NCBI GenBank assembly: GCA_028583415.1
Contig: CM053266.1
Span: 31,878,271 to 31,942,270 of the forward strand
Reading direction: 5' to 3'
Length of the DNA: 64,000 nucleotides
Origin: Protea cynaroides
Taxonomy: Eukaryota > Streptophyta > Magnoliopsida > Proteales > Proteaceae
In this document: positions 58,302 to 64,000 of the stretch, piece by piece
Layout: each line of letters starts with the position of its first letter
Numbering within the stretch: the first letter of the stretch is position 1
Program-made: the position numbers and the translations under genes
Notes under the pieces: generated by a model
Seen by the model: only the letters and a program-made list of their open reading frames with translations
Told to the model about the DNA's origin: nothing
Database searches by the model: none

Positions 58302-60096
58302 TGATGTAGGCTAACCTAGGGTCTCTAGTTTATCCTACTCTTACACGACCAACTAACAAAAGGATTAAAGAGATAATTAACTAATGTGTAGGGACTGTTA
58401 TGGGCAGCAACACACATGATATGCTTACGAGATTAGTATCATGATAACCACAAGTAAAGAACAGTATAAAGCCAAGTAACATGATCAACTAAGCAATTAT
58501 TAATTAGGTTTCATGTCATGTTCATAGTAAACCATAGGTTAAGAAGTACTAATGTGCAAAAGATGTCAAAACTCCTAAAACTAACAAGATTAAATGCCTA
58601 ATGATTAGTTAAACCCATGAACATGTAATAAACAGTAACTTCCCAATAATTAAAGAGATGAAATCCTAATCATAACGTGCTAAATATGAAGGCTTAGCTG
58701 TAAAGAAACTTCTCACAGTGCTAACTATGTTAGTAAGTACTAAACACGACTAGACTATGATAGAGATTGTGTGGAATAGACTTACAACAAAGCATAGGTG
58801 TAACTGAAATAATAAACAGCAGAAACAATGGGAACAAACGATAACAAAAATAGATATGATAGCAAACCAGAAAACTAAAAGATGTAGACCTACTAGACTG
58901 AAGCAAAGAACCAGCTGTAATGGCGTTACAGCAGTGGGACTGGGTTGTTCTTATAACCAGGAAAAAAAAAAAACAGAAAAAAGAAAANNNNNNNNNNNNN
59001 NNNNNNNNNNNNNNNNNNNNNNNNNNNNNNNNNNNNNNNNNNNNNNNNNNNNNNNNNNNNNNNNNNNNNNNNNNNNNNNNNNNNNNNNNNNNNNNNNNNN
59101 NNNNNNNNNNNNNNNNNNNNNNNNNNNNNNNNNNNNNNNNNNNNNNNNNNNNNNNNNNNNNNNNNNNNNNNNNNNNNNNNNNNNNNNNNNNNNNNNNNNN
59201 NNNNNNNNNNNNNNNNNNNNNNNNNNNNNNNNNNNNNNNNNNNNNNNNNNNNNNNNNNNNNNNNNNNNNNNNNNNNNNNNNNNNNNNNNNNNNNNNNNNN
59301 NNNNNNNNNNNNNNNNNNNNNNNNNNNNNNNNNNNNNNNNNNNNNNNNNNNNNNNNNNNNNNNNNNNNNNNNNNNNNNNNNNNNNNNNNNNNNNNNNNNN
59401 NNNNNNNNNNNNNNNNNNNNNNNNNNNNNNNNNNNNNNNNNNNNNNNNNNNNNNNNNNNNNNNNNNNNNNNNNNNNNNNNNNNNNNNAAAGAACCAGCTG
59501 TAATGGCGTTACAGCAGTGGGACTGGGTTGTTCTTATAACCAGGAAAAAAAAAAAACAGAAAAAAGAAAAGGAAGAAAATTACTGGAAACAGAAAGAGAG
59601 AGGGAAGAGGAAGATAAGAGAGAAGGGCAGATTCAGAGGGGGAAAGGGGAGCATACCTGTCCACAGGAGAGAGAGAAAGAGAGAGATATGAGAGATGTAC
59701 CTGCAAAAGAGAAAGAGAAGAGAGAGGCAAGAGAGGAAGCCGACGAGAGCAATTTTCTGTTTTCTTTTTCATCATCAATAATAATCATCTGAATCTCATT
59801 ACTTAAAAAAGAGCCTTTATAAGGCTTACAATCCTAATTAGAGTATAACTCTAAAGACTAATAAAACAAATCAAATCATAAACCAACTAAACAACTAAAA
59901 AGGGGCCCACAGCTGGGACCCACAACTCTAACAAACTGAAATTCAAAAGGGGCCCACGGCTGGGACCCACAACTCTAACAAACTGAAATTCCCACGTCTC
60001 CAACAATAAAACAGAATAAAACAATAAAACAAAATAAATAGAATCATAAATCTAATAGAATCCTAAATCTACTAGGACTCTCAGATGTCCTCATCA
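58302..60096 (-). repeat. 5' LTR of the gypsy element, containing an assembly gap
   Basis: Matches the other LTR on both sides of the gap. Subtracting 500 N and the 83-bp duplicated flank leaves about 1212 bp, which agrees with the 1200-bp partner. Confidence 0.92.
58988..59487. other. Assembly gap (500 N) with duplicated flanks
   Basis: Exactly 500 N. The 83 bp before the gap (58905-58987) are identical to the 83 bp after it (59488-59570), including a 12-A run. This is the signature of two contigs whose overlapping ends were joined with a default-size gap. Confidence 0.95.
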
Positions 60097-60101
60097 GGAG
60101 G

Positions 60102-60963
60102 AGGGGGCTTCCCAATGCTAAGATTTAAAATAGCATTTTTCCTCAAACAAGATCCTTACATACTGTTAACCCTGACAATACTAAACCGGGAAATAGTCCA
60201 AACCTCATTATGACATCCATAATTCTCTTTTGATGCCTGATTGCTTGTTGTTTCGAGAAGGTTTTGCTTGGTTTATACAGTATTGTTTTGTATAGTGGAG
60301 AAAATAATGTATATTGTTAGTACAGAATGCTTTAATGCTGTATTTCTTTTCTACTGAGAATGAAATAAAATTTTGTTGTTGCCATTAAAAAAAACCCATC
60401 TACATTACCGCCCAGAGAACTTGAATGATGCACCGAACCATGGTTGGTTGAAAAGAGAAATTTGATTTCGAGCGATTACAATTCAGTTTATCCAAACCAC
60501 TCGAAATAGGGGGACAGCATCTAGTTTTTCCTTACTAAAAGGAAGAAGCCATAATTTGTCTTTTCTTTTTTGGCAAAAAAAAAAAAAGTTTTAAGTTTTT
60601 TTTGTGATAAATTGCATTTATCCCTCTTTTGTTGATAGTTCTCATCCTGTCTTCTTTTTTTCCATATGTACTAAGAGAAAGAAAGAAAAAATAGTACCTC
60701 TATATACAAGCAATCTACATCAAAGAAAACAAGGCTTTGAAGGAATTGGGCAATTGTTTTGGAAGGTTTTCATTACAAAACAAGCCATGGTCCAGATCAC
60801 TCTTTTATCCCTGTTTTCAATATATTGTTAGAATTGAACTCTGCTAAACTCTTAAATGCATGAAAAATATAACAAACTCATACATGTGCTCAAATTTTAG
60901 GAGATTGGTGGATTAATTTATACATTAAAAGACGGCAAAATCTGGGACAACACATTTTTCCCC

Positions 60964-61029
<66 letters not shown>

Positions 61030-61319
61030 TAATTTTATGTTAATATCAATTGATCTTGGCACCTGCTGGTATTGGTAGGTTCAAGTTTTCTTTTGAAAAT
61101 TATACTGTATTTTATGGGAAATTATATGGAAATGTAATCTTCTTTTTCACTCATATATATCATGGAATACTATATTTTATTGTTCTTCTAGCATTTTATA
61201 TTTTAAAAAATATGTTCATAACAGAGCTGGTTGCAATAGATGTTGTAACCTCTCTTTCTACCCCTTGTTTTCCTATTTTGAGTAATTTGGGTTTGGGGAC
61301 AGTGAGTAAATTATTTTTA
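60102..61319 (+). other. VHA-a1 intron 4 between gypsy and LINE
   Basis: No gene. A long A run followed by a TA microsatellite lies at 60965-61026. Open frames here (60604-60831, 61050-61334) are AT-rich and do not resemble known proteins. Confidence 0.6.
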
Positions 61320-63365
61320 AATTTTATTCAATAAGACCCAAAGATACAGGAAAAGTCCCAAAAAAGGACCAAAAAAAAAAGAAGAAGAAAATTAGATGGG
61401 AGATCCTACCATAGTAAGCTGTATAGGTAGGTCCCAAGCATTTGACCAGAAATCTGTTTCTATGGGTTTCTCTGCAAGATTTGGCTATAGGCATTAGGGA
61501 TCTACAGATAATGGCATCCCAAATCTGCTTGATGGCTCTAGATCTCCATGTTCATGATCTCAAATTTCGCTTCCACCAAATGTGATATACAGTTGCTTCC
61601 AAGGCCATCTTGCGTACCTTGTCACATGTGGTCTTTCCTTTGAAGGCTTTGCTGGTCCATCTTTATTCCCTATCAAAGCTGAGGATGCGGCCTTTGGAAG
61701 GTCATTACCATTGCATAATGCCTTCCCAAACAGAGGCTAAGAAGGGGCAATCAAAGAAGAGGTGAGGGATATCTTCTGAACCCATCCAACAAAGAGAGCA
61801 AGATGTTTGAGAGTAGAGATTTTTGCGGTACAGAAAATTATTGGTTGGGAGAGACCTGGTGAGAGCCCTCCAAGCAATAATACTATGGTGAGGGATGCAA
61901 CTGTGGAATTAAGTGATGTCAAACCTTTGCACCTTAGGAGCACGGGTTCTAACTAGCTCCCATGCTGAAGAGAGGAGAAGGTACCTGAGGTGGTGAAGTC
62001 CAGCTAACAAGATCTTCACTGCCGGAGGGTCCTTTGGGGATGCCTGGGAGAACTGACCACACTTAGGATAAAAGCAACATAAATTTACGAGATTTCTGGG
62101 CTTACCATGGGGAGATAAAACTTCCATAATTGGAAATAGGGTAAACTATAATGAATATGGGAACTTCGGGTAATTATGCTCTTATGAAGGCATTGATACA
62201 CGATGTTATTGATTATATGCAGCTCAAGGGTATGTAATGGTGTAACATATTGTTTTAAATTCTGGCTGCCAACCTCCTTCCATTCAATCACGACCGGATT
62301 CAAGTCCGAATGTTTCCCATATCTAATGAGCAAGACTCTGTGGGGATGCCAGTTGTCTAGCCAAAGCAAAGTAGATGATCTGTCATCGATCCTTGTCTCG
62401 ATGGAGTCAATCCCTTGAGATCTATGATCAAGCTTCTTCGTTCATATACAATAAGCATTCTTGCCACAAGACAATCCAGATTGAATCACTTTTGAGGAGT
62501 TTTGCATAAAGTCAATCTACTCAAATACTTTTCCTTCTAGCAGCCGCTTTCCAGACCAACTTAATAAGACAAGTCGAACTAACCTCTTTTAACTCTTCTC
62601 AGACAACCCCGGACCTTATGAAGCAAAACCAGGGCCAACTCAATGTGTGAAAGAATTTATTGTTGTGGAGCCCTTCCACAGAAAAGCACTCATCAAAGAC
62701 TCAATCTGCTGAGCAATGGAATGGGGCAGACCAAAAACCCCAGCCAAATAGATGAATGAACTTTGCATCACTGACTTGACCTCCATACGAACGGCATAGG
62801 ATAAAATTTTTTCTTTCCAAAGCTGGAGCTTCTTTTTGGGCCGGTCAAGAATAGGGGAGCAGTGATGGGCATAAAACTTAGAAGAAAAAAATCAAAGGAA
62901 AGCCAAGGTACTTAATTGGAATATGGCCCTGAGGGAAACCTGCAATTTTGCTCAAGCTCTCTTTCATATCGGCATCTACTCCTGCCAAGAAAATAAAAGA
63001 TTTTTTTGCCTGTTGACAAGAAGCCTTGACAAAGCACCACAGGAGGATAAAATGCAGCAAATGGATGCAACAGATTTAGAGTTAGCCTTTGGGAATATCA
63101 TAATATCATCGGCGAAGGCTAAATAAGTTAGCTTAATTAATGGCTTTGCACTTGGGAAAGATGTCAATGTCCTTGAAATCGACTTCTGTCTACAAAAGAG
63201 GAGAAGGGACCTCCATTATGAGAGTAAAGAGATATGGGGATAGCTTAATGGCTTTGTTCTTGGGAAAGAAGTCAATGTCCTTGAGATTGGCTGCTGTTTA
63301 CAAAAGGCGAAAAAGGACCTCCATGATGAGTGAAGAGATAGGGCGACATGGGGTACCCTTGCTGA
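61320..63365 (-). mobile_element. 5'-truncated L1-type LINE, C-terminal half
   Basis: The minus strand shows the end of a LINE reverse transcriptase (YLAFADDIMIF at about 63095-63130, then IPIKYLGFPL at about 62885-62925). It continues with the SYAVRMEVKSVMQSSFIYLA stretch at about 62740-62810 and the zinc-binding RVT region of plant LINEs (CWMGSED-like) at about 61740-61900. The frames are broken by stops and shifts. Endonuclease and the first part of RT are missing, as expected from incomplete reverse transcription. The 3' end lies near the A-rich strand at 61320-61390, but no clean tail or target duplication is evident. Confidence 0.8.
63138..63345 (-). repeat. 108-bp tandem duplication inside the LINE
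   Basis: TAATGGCTTTG and the following bases recur 108 bp later (63138 and 63246), with shared TCAATGTCCTTGA and ACCTCCAT(T/G)ATGAG. Several differences between copies show that it is not recent. Confidence 0.85.
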
Positions 63366-64000
63366 TCCCTTTTTAAAATGTTTTATTTTTTAAGAAATGT
63401 TTATTGCTACAAAATGTTCGATTAGGCCAAGAGAACTTAATCCTGTATGGCTGTATTATATTTACTATGGTATTTAGAGAAAATTCTTAATATTTTTGGT
63501 GTAAAAAAATATTTAGTTCTACCAAATGTTATATTTGGAATTCATAGAACTATTCCAAAATTTTTATGTCGATTGGTATTTTTAAGGCTAAAATTCGCAT
63601 TAGGCTTTTAGTCGTGTAGAATGATCTTTTCTGTGAAAGCCTTGTGATTGAGTGCCATATTTCATAAAAGCATTTTTTATGGTTTTCTTTTGTATCTAAC
63701 CATACCTTGATGTCTCTTTGTAAAACTTCATAATTTCATAATCACATTCCAATGAAAAACCCTGATTTCAGTTTTTTATGTGGTCATGCTCAGATTTCAA
63801 TGATTTTATTGACATAATTCAATGGGGTTATTCTGTACTCGAGGTATTTTGGGTCCTAGACTGGGGAGTACATGGTAGTGTGAACCTCCAGTTAAGAAAT
63901 CTTTGCTACTTCTTGCTCAAACTCTATGGAATGTCTGTCTGAGAGTGAATGGCTGTATTGGCTATTACTATGGTTATAATTATTCTCTCTTATATTTGAC
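63366..64000 (+). other. VHA-a1 intron 4, right part to window edge
   Basis: AT-rich sequence. I saw no stretch encoding the next conserved part of the V-ATPase a subunit, so intron 4 is taken to continue past 64000. Confidence 0.55.

Larger units (their letters stand above)
51875..60096 (-). mobile_element. Ty3/gypsy chromodomain retrotransposon in VHA-a1 intron 4
   Basis: LTRs at 51875-53074 and 58302-60096 both start TGATGTAGGCTAACC and end CCTCATCA. The element is flanked by the 5-bp target duplication GGAGG (51870-51874 and 60097-60101). The complement of a Met-tRNA primer site, GGCTCTGATACCA, lies at 58286-58298 with a 3-nt gap to the LTR, and a purine-rich tract (minus strand CCGGGGAGAAT) abuts the left LTR. 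So the element is on the minus strand. Gag, protease, RT, RNase H, integrase and chromodomain occur in gypsy order. The two LTRs are alike except for roughly a dozen substitutions and few indels, the closest LTR pair in the window, so it is probably the youngest retroelement here. Correcting for the assembly gap it is about 7.6 kb. Confidence 0.95.

Noticed and set aside
58856..59792. Frames running across the N gap
   Set aside because: They consist mainly of unknown residues and the gap itself seems to be an assembly artefact.
60965..61026. A-run plus TA repeat as a retroposon tail
   Set aside because: No element body adjoins it in a consistent orientation; treated as a microsatellite.

Overview
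The window looks like nuclear DNA of a land plant, most likely a eudicot, though the species cannot be named. The genes have plant GT-AG introns, the proteins match plant families (plastid arogenate dehydratase, a PDP-type PWWP protein, V-ATPase subunit a of the VHA-a1 kind), and the rest is dominated by plant transposons: TRIM, copia, chromodomain gypsy, hAT, long-inverted-repeat elements, LINE and Au-type SINE. There is no sign of operons or CRISPR, and no functional tRNA or rRNA gene was seen.

Layout. 1-227: right part of a TRIM element. About 980-5127: a pair of inverted repeats enclosing a GA-rich interior and a decayed copia element (about 2580-4657). 5488-11477 (+): an 11-exon arogenate dehydratase gene, the last or near-last step of phenylalanine synthesis, reconstructed at 391 residues with every splice phase consistent. 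11478-17927: gene-poor spacer with a truncated Au SINE and a tandemly duplicated tRNA-derived SINE. 17928-24179 (-): an intronless 2083-codon reading frame for a PWWP-domain chromatin protein with three separate families of internal repeats and a 5'-UTR intron. 24312-29336: shared upstream region of two divergent genes, holding an intact Au SINE with target duplication and a fold-back element of about 2.6 kb (25621-28190).

29337 to past the right edge (+): the 5' end of a VHA-a1-like V-ATPase gene. Only four small exons (139 codons) lie in the window; the rest of the last 34 kb is intron. Intron 2 holds a minus-strand copia element (about 33670-39187). Intron 3 is almost entirely one plus-strand copia element (39566-50410, TSD ATTAT) that itself carries a 5.0 kb hAT transposon (40162-45168, TSD GGTAATAC). 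Intron 4 holds a minus-strand chromodomain gypsy element (51875-60096, TSD GGAGG) and a 5'-truncated LINE (about 61320-63365). Removing the nested elements leaves an ancestral intron 3 of about 173 bp.

The 500-N gap at 58988-59487 is flanked by an exact 83-bp duplication, so it is probably an unmerged contig overlap rather than missing sequence.

I did not find evidence for a new multi-gene system. The items most worth following are the nested insertions in the V-ATPase introns, the in-frame minisatellite tail of the PWWP protein, the fold-back element with its amplified arm and GC-rich island, the tandem tRNA-like SINE, and a motif change in the arogenate dehydratase.
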